Source: Hymenobacter actinosclerus
Lineage (GTDB): Bacteria > Bacteroidota > Bacteroidia > Cytophagales > Hymenobacteraceae
Assembly (NCBI RefSeq): GCF_900111515.1
Contig: NZ_FOHS01000001.1
Span: forward strand, 1 to 64,000
Length of the DNA stretch: 64,000 nucleotides
Direction: 5' to 3'
How positions within the stretch are numbered: the stretch's first letter is position 1; each line of letters begins with the position of its first letter. Made by a program: the position numbers and the translations under genes. Positions 16,695-26,980 of the stretch are shown in pieces. The notes beneath the pieces are model-generated. The model made no database searches. It saw only the letters and a program-made list of their open reading frames with translations, and was not told the origin of the DNA.

Positions 16695-18974
16695 TTATTT
16701 CCGCTTGCCGTTTTTGATTTTCACCTTGACTTTTTCCGGCTGTGCCGCTGCCGGAGCAACTGGCGTGGCGGGCGTCGCGGCCGGGGCTGCCGTCGTCATC
16801 GGGAAGCCGCGCTGCTTCATCAGGGCATCGATTTTCGGGTCGCGGCCGCGGAAGGCGCGGTAGCCGGCGGCGGGGTCGATGGTGTTACCGACGCGGAACA
16901 CGTTCTGGCGTAGTCGCTCGCCCACGGCTTTGTCGTAGGCCCCGCCGGCCTCGGTGAAGGCGCTGAAGGCGTCGGCGGCCAGCACCACCGACCACAGGTA
17001 GGAGTAGTAGCCGGCCGAGTAGCCATCGGAGGAGAAAATGTGGTTGAACTGGGGCGTGCGGTGGCGCATCACCAGCTCGGAGGGCATGCCCAGCTGGGCC
17101 AGGGTTTCGCGCTCGAACTTGTCGGGGTCGATTTTCTGGTCGCCGGCCAGGTGCAGCTTCATATCGATAAGGGCGCTGGCCAGAAACTCGGTGGTGGCGA
17201 AACCCTCGTTGAAGGTGCTGGCCTTGTTGATGCGGTCGACCAGGGCCTGCGGGATGGGCTTGCCGGTTTGGTAGTGCAGGGCGAAGCGGTTGAGCACCTC
17301 GGGCGTGGGCAGCCAGTTTTCGAGCACCTGCGAGGGGAACTCCACGTAGTCGCGCACGACGCTGGTGCCCGAGAGAGTGGGGTACGTCACGTTGCTCGAC
17401 AGCCCGTGCAGGGCGTGGCCGAACTCGTGGAACAGAGTAGTGGCATCCGACCACGAAATGAGCACCGGCTCGCCGGGCTTGCCCTTCACGAAGTTGGAGT
17501 TGTTCGACACGATGGTGGTTACCTCCCGGCCGTCCATGCGCTCCTGGTTGCGGTAGGCATTCATCCAGGCCCCCGATTTCTTGCCGGGGCGGGCGTAGGG
17601 GTCGAAGTACCAGAGACCCACCTGCTGGCCGGTGGTTTTGTCGTTCACCTGCCACACCCGCACGTCGGGGTGGAATACGGGCACGTCGGTGACGGGCTGG
17701 AAGCTGAAGTTGAATAGTTCGCCGGCCATCCAGAACATGCCCTCGCGCATTTTATCGAGCTGCAAATACTGCTTCACCTCGTTCTGGTCGAGGTCGTAGC
17801 GCTCCTTGCGCACCTTCTCGGCGTAGTAGGCATAGTCCCAGGGCTCAATCTTGAAATCGGCCGGGGCACCCTCTTTTTTGGCTAGGGCCAGCATGTCGGC
17901 CACTTCCTCCTTCACGCGGGCCACGGCCGGGGTCCAGACCTGCTCCATGAGCTGCATGGCGGCCTCGGGCGTTTTGGCCATCGTGTTGTCGAGGCGCAAA
18001 TGGGCGTGGGTTTCGTAGCCCAGCAGCTTGGCCCGCTCGGCCCGCAGTTGCAGTATCTGGGTGATGATGGCGTTGTTGTCGTGGGCCCCACCGTTGTCGC
18101 CGCGGTTGGTGAACATGCGCCAGGCCTTCTCGCGGAGCGCCCGCTGGTCGGAGTAGGTCAGGAACGGGTCGACGCTGGAGCGGGTGTTAGTGATGACGCC
18201 GGCCGCGGCCACTTTGCGCGAATCGGCAGCGGCTTTGGCCCCGTCGCGCAGCGAGGCGGGCAAGCCGCTCATATCCTGCTCGGTTTTGAGCACCAGCATT
18301 TCATTGGCTTCATCGGCCAGCACGTTCTGCGAGAAGTTGTTGAACAGGCCCGCCAGCTGCTGATTTATCTCTGAAAGCCGGGCTTTGGCCGGGGCGTCGA
18401 GCTTGGCGCCGGCCCGCACGAAGGCCTTGTAGCGCACCTCCGTCAGCCGCTGCTGCTCAGGCGTGAGGTTGCTGGTCGTCATGCCGTTGTACACCGCCTC
18501 AATGCGCTTGAACAGGGCCGCGTTCTGGGTTATCTGGTCGCTGAAGGCGGCCAGCTTGGGGGCCATTTCGGCCTGCACGGCCGCGAACTTGGCGTCGTTG
18601 AGCGAGGTGCCCCAGATCCCGTACACCGTCCCGACCCGATCGAGGGCGCTGCCGCTGCGCTCCATGGCCGCGATGGTGTTCTCGAAGGTAGGCGCGGCGG
18701 GGTTGTTGGCGATGCGGGCAATTTCGGCCAGGTTGTCCACCATCGCCACTTCCAGCGCGGGCTTGAAATCGGCCACTTTCACCTTGTCGAAAGGCGGAAC
18801 GCCGCCGTGGGGGCCACTCCAGGGCTGGAGCAGCGGCATCGGAGAGTTTTGGCCGACCATCATTTTGGTAGCAGTTGAAGGTTGCGCCTGCGCCCCCGAA
18901 AAGGTAGCGCCGGCCAGGCCCAGGCCCGCCAGCAGCGGCAACATGGGCAGGGAAACAGAAAAGAATTGGCTCAT
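16695..18974 (-). CDS. M3-family zinc peptidase (dipeptidyl carboxypeptidase-like)
   Basis: Predicted periplasmic metallopeptidase of 759 residues in family M3A (Dcp/oligopeptidase A type), cleaving short peptides. The N-terminus is a signal peptide (to about residue 31, GAQAQP). The zinc motif HEFGH lies at about residue 515 in TLFHEFGHALHGLSS, with the third ligand and substrate loop in VRDYVEFPSQVLENW. The tyrosine-rich region YSAGYYSYLWS near 660 is typical of the Dcp group. A C-terminal Ala/Pro-rich tail ends in a basic KVKVKIKNGKRK stretch not usual in Dcp. The ATG at 18974 begins the signal peptide; the upstream ATG at 19034 overlaps repeat family A. Confidence 0.93.
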   Translation of the reverse strand: MSQFFSVSLPMLPLLAGLGLAGATFSGAQAQPSTATKMMVGQNSPMPLLQPWSGPHGGVPPFDKVKVADFKPALEVAMVDNLAEIARIANNPAAPTFENTIAAMERSGSALDRVGTVYGIWGTSLNDAKFAAVQAEMAPKLAAFSDQITQNAALFKRIEAVYNGMTTSNLTPEQQRLTEVRYKAFVRAGAKLDAPAKARLSEINQQLAGLFNNFSQNVLADEANEMLVLKTEQDMSGLPASLRDGAKAAADSRKVAAAGVITNTRSSVDPFLTYSDQRALREKAWRMFTNRGDNGGAHDNNAIITQILQLRAERAKLLGYETHAHLRLDNTMAKTPEAAMQLMEQVWTPAVARVKEEVADMLALAKKEGAPADFKIEPWDYAYYAEKVRKERYDLDQNEVKQYLQLDKMREGMFWMAGELFNFSFQPVTDVPVFHPDVRVWQVNDKTTGQQVGLWYFDPYARPGKKSGAWMNAYRNQERMDGREVTTIVSNNSNFVKGKPGEPVLISWSDATTLFHEFGHALHGLSSNVTYPTLSGTSVVRDYVEFPSQVLENWLPTPEVLNRFALHYQTGKPIPQALVDRINKASTFNEGFATTEFLASALIDMKLHLAGDQKIDPDKFERETLAQLGMPSELVMRHRTPQFNHIFSSDGYSAGYYSYLWSVVLAADAFSAFTEAGGAYDKAVGERLRQNVFRVGNTIDPAAGYRAFRGRDPKIDALMKQRGFPMTTAAPAATPATPVAPAAAQPEKVKVKIKNGKRK

Positions 18975-19033
18975 GAACAAGAAGTCAGATAAGGTGGGAT
19001 GCGGGCGAAGATACGCCGTAGCGCCGCCCCGCA

Positions 19034-19494
19034 TGTGGCACGGACTTCAGTCCGTAGCCCGCCCCGTTGCGCGGGGCCGTTTCCTCTTATGGTTTTTAGC
19101 GGGGGTATAATTGAAGGCCTGAACCACCTGTTTAGTTCACCGCTTCACCTTGCCAAAGGGTGCCATTAGCCTGTAGCGCGAAGCTTCCGCTTCGCGTTTC
19201 GTTGCTATTATCATCACAAAGTGAAATGCGAGCACGGTGTAGAGACGCAACAGTTGGAGTCTCGTCGTTGCTGATGTTGTTAGGAAGCACATTCCCGGCC
19301 GTTCAACGACGAGACTCCAACTGTTGCGTCTCTACACCGTGCTCGCATTTCACTTTGCGACGAGTATAACTGCCACACGCTGTCGTGCAACGAAACGCGA
19401 AGCGGAAGCTTCGCGCTACAGGCATACGGCCCGCTTTCGTGCAGCCAGCCCCACTCCCCTCGCGGGCGGGCTACGGACTGAAGTCCGTGCCACA
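19034..19494. repeat. Three palindromic elements nested inside one another
   Basis: The 527-base gap between the M3 peptidase and helicase genes holds no gene but a nested structure. Outer arms (family A): 19034-19063 and 19465-19494, GTGGCACGGACTTCAGTCCG type. Middle arms (family B): 19171-19204 and 19388-19421, CTGTAGCGCGAAGCTTCCGC type. Inner arms (family C): 19214-19270 and 19304-19359, over 50 bases each and almost perfect, including AGAGACGCAACAGTTGGAGT. Families A and B recur elsewhere in the window as separate elements, so this looks like successive insertion. Confidence 0.92.
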
Positions 19495-19501
19495 CTTATC
19501 G

Positions 19502-22500
19502 TCAACTGCTTGGTTTCAGTACGCCGTTCTGCTCTTCCAGCTCGCCGCTTGCCAGCAGGGCGGTTAGGGCGGGCTCCAGCTGCTGGCGCATGTCGTCGCT
19601 GAGGCGGGTGAAGCCTAGCAGGCGCACGGCGGGCAGGAATACGGTTTCGCGGGGTAGCGCGAAGCTTTGCGCCACTACGGTGCGCAGGGCCACGGCCAGC
19701 TCCTCGGGGGCTACGAAGGGCAGCTTGCGCGAAATGGCGGGTAGCTGGCTTCGGTCGCGCAGGGGCGGCTGCTGCATGGTGGGGGTCCAGAGGAAGTCGC
19801 CCTCCCGGCGCAGGTAGTGCAGGTTTTGGGCCAGCAGGGCGGCGTCGCGGCCCACTTTGCGCAGGCGCGCGCCCACCTGGGTGGCCCCGCTGGCCTGGGC
19901 CAGCCGCCGGGTGGCCTCCTCGATATGCACCGGACTTTCCACCAGCACCACCAGGTTCAGCCAGTTGGCCACCTGGCCCAGGCTGTACTGGTGCAGCTCC
20001 TGCTGGCGGATGGCGTCGGGCAGCCGGGCCACCTGGTAAGGCTGCACGGCGGGGTTGGTGTGCGGCGCGGCGGGCTCCTCGCGCTCCAGCGGCGCGGTTT
20101 CGTCCAGGAGTTCCTGTTCGGCCAGCCCGGCCAATTCATCCGGCTCCGGCTCGTCGGGGGCGTCGAGGGCGGTTAGGCGGCGGGCTTCCTCGATGGCGGC
20201 CACGGCGCGGTCGGTTTCGCGCGCGGGGTCGCGAAACCAGTCGGTGCTCCAGATGCGGTGCAGGCGCCAGCCCACGGCTTCGAGCACCTGCTGGCGCAGC
20301 CGGTCCCGGTCGCGGGCCGAGCGGGCGCTGTGGTACATGGCCCCGTCGCACTCGATGCCCAGCACGTAGCGACCCGGCTGGTCGGGGTCGACCACGGCCA
20401 AATCGATGTAAAAGCCCTGGCTGCCGATTTGGGGGCGCACCTGGTAGCCGCGGGCCGTGAGGGCGCGGTGCACCGCCTCCTCGAAGGGCGAATCCATCGC
20501 GCGGCCGGTTTCCTCGTTCTGGTTGAGGCGGCCGTGCTGGGCGAAGCCGAGAAAGGTTTTGAGCGTCGCCACGCCCTTGGCCTGGGTGCGGCTCAAATCC
20601 AGGTCGTCGGCCGTAAGGTTGGTGAACACCTCGCAGCGCTGCTTGGCCCGGGTGATGAGCACGTTGAGCCGTCGCTCGCCGCCCTCGCCGTTCAGCGGTC
20701 CGAAGCTCATCGACAGGTAACCGTCCTTGGTGCGGCCGTAGCCGATGCTGATGAGAATCACGTCGCGCTCGTCGCCCTGCACGTTTTCCAGGTTCTTGAT
20801 GAAGAAGGGCTCGTGGCGGTGGGCGGCGAAAAAGGCTTCGGTTTCGGGGTGCTGGCGGCGCACCACTTCCAGCGCGTCCTGGATGGCCTGGCGCTGCACC
20901 GTGCTGAACGCTACCACGCCCAGCGTGAGCCGGGGCGTGGTGCGGGCATGATGCAGCACGGCGGCGGCCACCGCGGCCGCTTCGAGCGGATTGGTACGGC
21001 TGGTGCCCCGCTCGTAGTAGGTTTCGGGCAGGTGGTGGTACACCAGCCCCAGCTGCCCCCGCCCGCCCGGACTCGGGAAAATCACCAGCCGGTCCTCGTA
21101 AAACAAGTGATTGGACGCCGCAATCAGCGACTGATGCAGGCTGCGGTAGTGCCAGCGCAGCATGCGTTCGGGCATCTGGCGGGCCTTGCACAGCTCCAGA
21201 ATGCTCTGGATGTCGGCCGTGACGTTGTCCTCGTCGGCGGCCTCGCCGGTGCCGGTCAGCGAGTCGAAGAACGAGGTGGGCGGCAGCTGCTTGGAGTCGC
21301 CGACCACCACCAGTTGCTTGCCCCGCGCCACGGCCCCCAGCGCATCCACGGGCTTTACCTGGCTGGCCTCATCGAACACCACCAAATCGAACTCCAACGC
21401 CTCGGGCGGCAGAAAGCTGGCCACCGACAGCGGCGACATCATAAACACCGGCTTGATGGCCTGCACCACCCGCCCGGCTTTCTGCATGAGCTGGCGAATG
21501 GGCAGGTGGTTTTTCTTTTTGGCAAACTCGTTTTTGATGATGGCCATTTGCCCGCTGGCGGTGGGCAAGTGGGGGTTGGGCAGGCTGTCGTAGTGCTGCG
21601 TCATGGCGCGGGTGCGGTTGTGCAGCAGGCTGGCCTGGTCGGCGGCCCGGAACCGGGCGGCGGCATCCTCGTGGCCGGCCCGCTCGAACTGCGGCAGCGC
21701 CGGAAACTGCGTGTAGGCCAGCCGTTGCAGGTATTCCAGCCAGGTCTGGCGCACGGCGGCCGTCAGGTGCCGGGCGGCTTCGGGCCAGGTTTCGGCCAGC
21801 AGCGGCAGCTCGGGCCGACCTTCGGCGCGCACGGCGGCAGCCACGTTGTTCCACTCCAGCGCCAGCTGCAAAGCCGGCAAATCGGCGGCCCAGGCGGCGA
21901 GCAATTCGGCCTGGGCCGCCAGCGGCTGGGCGGCCAACGGACCAGCGTCGCCAAACCGCCGCGCCTCGTCCAGCGCCAGGGCCGCCACCACGGCCGCTAC
22001 GGCGCGCTGCTGCGCCTCCAAGGCGGCTTCTGTGGCGCTGGCGGCCGCCGTCAGCGTGGCCGGCCGGGGCGCAGCCTGCACCCAATTCCGCAGGGCAACC
22101 GCCTGCTCATCAAAAGCCAACCCCTCCCAGCCAGCCGCCAGCCCGAACAACGACTCTGCCGCAGGCAGCGCCTCCATAATGGCCTCACGCAGCTGCCCGA
22201 ACTGCCGGAGCGCGGCGGCGCAGGCTGCTACTAGGGCCGCTACGTCGTCGGCGCGGGGCGTGGCAGCCACCCAGGCTTCCAGGGCCGCGGCCTGGGCGGC
22301 GAAGGTTTCTGTGGCTAGCTCGGCGGGCAGGCCGGGGCTGGCGGGGGCAACAGCTTGCAGCGCCTGCTGGAGCGCGTATTGCTGCCGGGGTAAGGAGGTC
22401 CGGAGCGCGGCCAGCGGCTGGGTAAGAGCGGTGGCGGGCTTGTTGGCGGCCAGGTAGGACAGCAGCTCGGCAGGCAGCTGCTCGTGGGCGAGCAACTGGT

Positions 22501-25066
22501 GCGTCAGGGTGAGGTAGTCGGCGGCGTGCAGCAGGGCGGGCCAATCTGAATGCTCCATGCGCCAGCCCGGCCCGAACAACCTGCTGGCTTGCAGGCTGAA
22601 CTTCTTGAGCACCTGCTGGTGACCAGCTTCCTCGTGGATGGCATCAATAACCACAATCAGCTCGGCCGACGTGGGGAGCGGGCCGCGCCACAGCTGCTTG
22701 AGGCGCTTGCGGGCCCGGCGGTAGTCGCCGCTCAGCCAACGCCACCACTTGGGGCCGGTGGTTTCCAGCACGGCGCGTTCGGCGGTCAGGTTCTGGCCCC
22801 AGGCCTCGGGCAGCAGCGCGCCATCATGCGCGGCGTGCAGGCTTAGTATGGCCGTGCCCGCCTCGTAGGCAGCCGGCAGCGGACTATCGGGTTGCCGCCA
22901 GAAAGCATCTTTTACGGCCACCCCTGCCAGGGAAGGGGCCTGCGCGGCATGTTCGGCCACCGGCACCAGCGCCGCTGCTGCCGCCGCATCGGCCGGGATG
23001 TACAAGTCCAGCTGGAGCGCGAGCGTGGCGGCGGCGGCCTGGGCGGCGGCCACGGCGGCGGCGGCCTCGCCCGAGTGGGCCGTCAGCGCCTCGGCGTGCG
23101 CCCATTGGGCCTGGGCCAGCAGCGTTTCGGCGGCGTGGTGGTCGGTCGGGGCGGGCAGTTGCAGCAGCCCGGCCACCGCCAGTGCCGCCGTTTGCAGGGC
23201 CTCGACGGTACCTGCGACCCCCGGCTGATGGGCAGCTTCGGCCTCGCGCAACGCCTGGGCCGCCAGGGGGCGCAGGGCCTGCACGGCGGCGGAATCGGGC
23301 GGTGGCGGGGCGTGCCAGAGGGCGGCCTCGGCGGTGGCGGCGCGGGTTAGTTCTTCTACGGCCTGGCGAGCGGTGGCCAGCTGGGTTCGCAGGGCTTCCT
23401 GTTCGGCGGGCAGCAGTAGCGTCAGGTTGGAGCCCCAGAACAGCAGCTGGGGCGGCGGTCCGTTGCGGGCCAGGGTAGCCTGTAGGCGGCCGGCCAGGGC
23501 CTCGGCGCGGGTGGCATCGGCATCGGTCCAGGTGGCTATATCGGGGAAAGCGGGCCGGGGCAGGGGCGCGGGGCCCACCTGCTCGCGCAGGGCCAGCAGC
23601 TCGCCCGCCACCTGCTGGGCCGTGCGGCGGCTGTGGCCCAGCGGCGCGTTGGCGGCCAGCGCGTAGTCATTGAGCTGGGCGCGCAGGGGCGGCAGCTGGG
23701 CAATCTGGGCGTCGAGGGTCGAGGAGGCGGCGGGCCGGCCCAGGGCCAAGGTGTGGCGCAGTTCGTCGTGCAGGGCTTTTTTGTTGGCCTTGTTGCTGTG
23801 CAGCTCCAGGCAGGCGTCGCCCAGGCCCAGCGCGTCGAGGCGGCGCTTCACCACTTCCAGGGCCGCCATCTTCTCGGCCACGAACAGCACCTTCTTGCCC
23901 GCCCCAATGGCCTCGGCCAGCAGGTTGGCAATAGTCTGCGACTTGCCCGTGCCGGGCGGGCCCTGCACCACGAGGTTGCGGCCCTCCTGCACGGCCAGCA
24001 GCGCCAGCAGCTGCGAGGAGTCGGCATCGAGCACCTGGTGCAGCTCGTGGGCGGGGCTTTCGGTGTCGAGAAAGGCCTGCTCGCCCACGCTGGGCGGGGC
24101 GTCGGTGAAGCCGGTTTCCTGGTCGAGCAGGGCCCGGATGGCGGGGTGGGCCAGCAGCGCCGGGGTGCCGTCGGCCGCGCTGGGCCAGGTGGCCGGGTCC
24201 AGGTCGCGGTAGAGCATCAGCTTGCTGAACGAGAAGAAGCTCAGGGCCATTGCGTCGGCCGCCACGGCCCAGCGGCCGCGGCTGGCCAGGGCGGCCCGCA
24301 CGGCGGCGAAGTAGTCGGCCAGCGGCTGGTTGTCGGGGTCGGGCAGGGGCAGGGCAATGCCGAAATCGGCCTTCAGCCGGGCCTGCAGGCTCAGGTTGCC
24401 CTCCACTTCGGCGCCCGAATACGTGAGCTTGAACCGCTCGGCTACCGTGCCGCGCTCCAGCACCACCGGCACCAGCACCAGCGGGGCCTGCCGGGCCTCG
24501 GCGCTGCTTTCCGACTCGTACCAGCTCAGCTGCCCCAGCGCCAGGTATAGAATATTGACGCCCGTTTCTTCCAGGCTGGTGCGGGCCGTGTAGTAGGTGT
24601 TGAGCAGCCGGGTTTCCAGGCGGGCCAGCGGCTCGGCCGTTTGCAGCCTGTTGTCGGTAAGCAAAACCCGCTGCTCGGCCTCCGAAAGGGCCACTGGCAG
24701 GTGTTCCTCCAGGTACTGCTCCAGCGTCGGCACCGGGCCGGCCGGGGCGTTGGCAGCACCTGTCGGGCCAGATGTGTTGGCGTCGGCTGTTACTTCAGCT
24801 ACGCCGGCCACCTCCGCGAATTGGGCTCCCGGAGCCTCTCCAGCCGCGCCAGGGGGCGTTTCCCGAGCGGGCTCGGGGGCGGCGGTGAAGTACATGGTTT
24901 TGCCCTGCCGTACCAATATGTCGAGCACCTGCGCCGACTCTTCGCGCACCACGGCTACGCCCTGGGCCTTGGAAAGCCGGAAGTTGAGCAGCGGGTTGCG
25001 CAAACCAAGGTCGAGCAGCTCCTGGCGGGAAGCTTCGAGGCGGGCGGCAAGAGTAAGGGTGGGCAT
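19502..25066 (-). CDS. Very large DUF4011-type superfamily-1 helicase with C-terminal nuclease domain
   Basis: A 1854-residue cytoplasmic protein. Residues 1-250 match the DUF4011 layout (RQELLDLGLRNPLLNFR). The SF1 helicase core has Walker A VQGPPGTGKSQTIANLLAEA at about 366-385 and motif Ia FVAEKMAALEVVKRRL. Walker B is at about 1225 (LVVFDEASQV), followed by VVVGDSKQLPPTSFF and motif VI-like NVLITRAKQRCEVF. Between Walker A and B lies a ~700-residue Ala/Leu-rich, probably helical insertion. About residue 1500-1610 is a restriction-endonuclease-like domain (GFYIDLAVVDP, LGIECDGAMYHS, WRLHRIWSTDWF). The C-terminal ~150 residues resemble DUF3320. Proteins of this layout are found as single-gene modules in defence islands; antiviral function is inference. 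The gene is flanked by family A repeat arms. Confidence 0.88.
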   Translation of the reverse strand: MPTLTLAARLEASRQELLDLGLRNPLLNFRLSKAQGVAVVREESAQVLDILVRQGKTMYFTAAPEPARETPPGAAGEAPGAQFAEVAGVAEVTADANTSGPTGAANAPAGPVPTLEQYLEEHLPVALSEAEQRVLLTDNRLQTAEPLARLETRLLNTYYTARTSLEETGVNILYLALGQLSWYESESSAEARQAPLVLVPVVLERGTVAERFKLTYSGAEVEGNLSLQARLKADFGIALPLPDPDNQPLADYFAAVRAALASRGRWAVAADAMALSFFSFSKLMLYRDLDPATWPSAADGTPALLAHPAIRALLDQETGFTDAPPSVGEQAFLDTESPAHELHQVLDADSSQLLALLAVQEGRNLVVQGPPGTGKSQTIANLLAEAIGAGKKVLFVAEKMAALEVVKRRLDALGLGDACLELHSNKANKKALHDELRHTLALGRPAASSTLDAQIAQLPPLRAQLNDYALAANAPLGHSRRTAQQVAGELLALREQVGPAPLPRPAFPDIATWTDADATRAEALAGRLQATLARNGPPPQLLFWGSNLTLLLPAEQEALRTQLATARQAVEELTRAATAEAALWHAPPPPDSAAVQALRPLAAQALREAEAAHQPGVAGTVEALQTAALAVAGLLQLPAPTDHHAAETLLAQAQWAHAEALTAHSGEAAAAVAAAQAAAATLALQLDLYIPADAAAAAALVPVAEHAAQAPSLAGVAVKDAFWRQPDSPLPAAYEAGTAILSLHAAHDGALLPEAWGQNLTAERAVLETTGPKWWRWLSGDYRRARKRLKQLWRGPLPTSAELIVVIDAIHEEAGHQQVLKKFSLQASRLFGPGWRMEHSDWPALLHAADYLTLTHQLLAHEQLPAELLSYLAANKPATALTQPLAALRTSLPRQQYALQQALQAVAPASPGLPAELATETFAAQAAALEAWVAATPRADDVAALVAACAAALRQFGQLREAIMEALPAAESLFGLAAGWEGLAFDEQAVALRNWVQAAPRPATLTAAASATEAALEAQQRAVAAVVAALALDEARRFGDAGPLAAQPLAAQAELLAAWAADLPALQLALEWNNVAAAVRAEGRPELPLLAETWPEAARHLTAAVRQTWLEYLQRLAYTQFPALPQFERAGHEDAAARFRAADQASLLHNRTRAMTQHYDSLPNPHLPTASGQMAIIKNEFAKKKNHLPIRQLMQKAGRVVQAIKPVFMMSPLSVASFLPPEALEFDLVVFDEASQVKPVDALGAVARGKQLVVVGDSKQLPPTSFFDSLTGTGEAADEDNVTADIQSILELCKARQMPERMLRWHYRSLHQSLIAASNHLFYEDRLVIFPSPGGRGQLGLVYHHLPETYYERGTSRTNPLEAAAVAAAVLHHARTTPRLTLGVVAFSTVQRQAIQDALEVVRRQHPETEAFFAAHRHEPFFIKNLENVQGDERDVILISIGYGRTKDGYLSMSFGPLNGEGGERRLNVLITRAKQRCEVFTNLTADDLDLSRTQAKGVATLKTFLGFAQHGRLNQNEETGRAMDSPFEEAVHRALTARGYQVRPQIGSQGFYIDLAVVDPDQPGRYVLGIECDGAMYHSARSARDRDRLRQQVLEAVGWRLHRIWSTDWFRDPARETDRAVAAIEEARRLTALDAPDEPEPDELAGLAEQELLDETAPLEREEPAAPHTNPAVQPYQVARLPDAIRQQELHQYSLGQVANWLNLVVLVESPVHIEEATRRLAQASGATQVGARLRKVGRDAALLAQNLHYLRREGDFLWTPTMQQPPLRDRSQLPAISRKLPFVAPEELAVALRTVVAQSFALPRETVFLPAVRLLGFTRLSDDMRQQLEPALTALLASGELEEQNGVLKPSS

Positions 25067-25089
25067 AAGAGTGGAATAATCCGGGCCAA

Positions 25090-25117
25090 TATGGCCCGGA
25101 CTTCAGTCCGCAGCCCA
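25090..25117 (+). repeat. Solitary arm of repeat family A
   Basis: ATGGCCCGGACTTCAGTCCG followed by CAGCCC matches the left arm at 19034 with few changes, including the inner hairpin GGACT-TC-AGTCC. No complementary arm is seen nearby. It lies 24 bases before the helicase start codon. Confidence 0.65.
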
Positions 25118-25219
25118 AAGAATAGGCGGAAATAAAGGGTCTTCAACTACCGCTGCTCGGCGTCGGGGAGAAGCTGCGGAAAGGACTGCAGATTGAAGTC
25201 AAGACTACAGATACGTCCC

Positions 25220-26980
25220 CTACGCGTGCTTTAGCCGCAGTTTGGAGTGCTTGTAGCCGTAGTTGAAATACAGGGCCAGGCCAATCACCAGCCAGCCGAA
25301 GAACAGCAGCCAGTTGTTCACGCCCAGCTGCGTCATCAGGTATAGGTTGATAAGCAGGCCCAGGGTGGGCAGCAAGCTCAGGCGCTTGCGGAACGAGAGC
25401 CACGACAGGCCCAGGCAGAAAACGAAGAACACCAGCATCGGAATGTAGTGGCGGCCTTCCTCATAGCCGCTGCCCAGGGCCTTGGTAAACTCGCGGATAC
25501 CTTCCTGATTGTAGGTCAATACCAGCCCCCCGCAGATGGCCAGCGTGAGCGGCACCAGGAACTGCCCATTGATATACGGCACCTTGAAACGGGCGTCGGA
25601 AGTGCCATAGGGGTCGATGATGAGGATGCCGCCGCACACCAGCGCAAAGGCGAACAGCGTGCCGATGCTGGTCAGGTCAATCACCAAATCCATGTTCAGC
25701 AGCAGCGCCGGAATGCCCACAAACAGGCCCGTAACGATGGTGCTGAACGAGGGCGTGCGGAACCGCGGGTGCACCCGGGCAAACACCGGCGGCAGCAGTC
25801 CGTCGCGGCTCATGGCCATCCAGATGCGGGGCTGGCCAATCTGGAACACGAGCAGCACCGAGGCCATGGCAAACACAGCCGATACGGCCACAATGCCTCC
25901 CAGCCACCGCGCACCCACTTTATTGAACACGTAAGCCAGCGGGTCGCCCACGGCCAGCTCCTTGTAGTTCACCATGCCGGTGAGCACCAGCGTGATAATC
26001 ACGTAGAGGATGGTGCAGATGATGAGGGCGTAAATCATGGCCCGGGGCAGGTCGCGCTGGGGGTTCTTGCACTCCTCGGCCGTCGTCGAAATGGCGTCGA
26101 AGCCGATGTAGGCGAAGAACACCGCCGATACCCCCTTAAGCACCCCGCCGATGCCGTTGGGCGCGAAGGGGCTCCAGTTTTCGGGCTGAATGTAGAAGGC
26201 TCCCACCAGAATCACCACGGCCACTACCACCAGTTTGAGGCCCACGAGGATGTTGGAGGCGTTTTTCGATTCCTTGATGCCCACGTACACCAGCATCGTA
26301 ATGGCGAGCGTGATGAGGCCGGCGGGCAGGTCGATAACCAGGCGCAGGCCGCCGGGCAGCTCGGGCGCGGTGTTCCAGGCGTTGTAGCCCGTGAGCTGCG
26401 AGGCGGTGGCCTCCGCCAGGGGCTTGCCGGCCTGCATGAGGGCCAGCACTTCCTCGTAATGCTTGTGGGCGCTCTGCATGCCCATGGTCAGCCAGATGGG
26501 AATGTGCAGCCCCACGCCGTCCATGAGGCCGGTAAAGTAATCCGACCACGAAATGGCTACCACGATGTTGCCCACCGCGTATTCCATAATCAGGGCCCAG
26601 CCGATAATCCAGGCCGCCAGCTCGCCGAACGAGGCGTAGGCGTAGGTGTAGGCCGAGCCCGATACCGGGATGGTGGCCGCGAACTGGGCGTAGCACAGGG
26701 CCGAAAAGGCGCAGGCAATGGCCGTGAACACGAACAGCAGCGACACGGCCGGGCCGCCGTCGTGGGCGGCGTTGCCAATGGTGCTGAAAATACCCGCCCC
26801 GATAACGGCCGCAATGCCCAGCGACGTCAGGTCGCGGACGGTGAGGTGACGCTCCAGGCCGTGGGCGCCGGGGGTGGGGCCGGTCATGTCGGAGTCGGCC
26901 GGTGGGTTTACTAGAAGGTCCGAAACGGTTTTACGACGGAACAACCCGGTGAGGCGGGAGGGAGGTAGTGGGTTTGACAA
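25220..26980 (-). CDS. APC-superfamily amino-acid permease (cationic amino-acid transporter type)
   Basis: Inner-membrane transporter of 586 residues with about 12-14 hydrophobic segments. The N-terminal cytoplasmic part ([11 protein letters not shown]) resembles the CAT (SLC7-like) bacterial transporters. The first helix carries [16 protein letters not shown], the helix-1 substrate-binding motif of the APC fold. Helix 3 has [20 protein letters not shown] and helix 6 [18 protein letters not shown], both conserved. The C-terminal helices end [14 protein letters not shown]. It probably takes up or exchanges an amino acid by proton coupling, but the substrate is not determined. No obvious operon partner: the helicase follows on the same strand after 150 bases and the next gene is divergent. 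Confidence 0.93.
   Translation of the reverse strand: MSNPLPPSRLTGLFRRKTVSDLLVNPPADSDMTGPTPGAHGLERHLTVRDLTSLGIAAVIGAGIFSTIGNAAHDGGPAVSLLFVFTAIACAFSALCYAQFAATIPVSGSAYTYAYASFGELAAWIIGWALIMEYAVGNIVVAISWSDYFTGLMDGVGLHIPIWLTMGMQSAHKHYEEVLALMQAGKPLAEATASQLTGYNAWNTAPELPGGLRLVIDLPAGLITLAITMLVYVGIKESKNASNILVGLKLVVVAVVILVGAFYIQPENWSPFAPNGIGGVLKGVSAVFFAYIGFDAISTTAEECKNPQRDLPRAMIYALIICTILYVIITLVLTGMVNYKELAVGDPLAYVFNKVGARWLGGIVAVSAVFAMASVLLVFQIGQPRIWMAMSRDGLLPPVFARVHPRFRTPSFSTIVTGLFVGIPALLLNMDLVIDLTSIGTLFAFALVCGGILIIDPYGTSDARFKVPYINGQFLVPLTLAICGGLVLTYNQEGIREFTKALGSGYEEGRHYIPMLVFFVFCLGLSWLSFRKRLSLLPTLGLLINLYLMTQLGVNNWLLFFGWLVIGLALYFNYGYKHSKLRLKHA

Noticed and set aside
20258..22234. 658-codon open frame on the plus strand opposite the helicase gene
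   Set aside because: Translation is His/Gln/Arg/Gly-rich, typical of a shadow frame of a GC-rich gene, and the minus strand clearly encodes helicase motifs.
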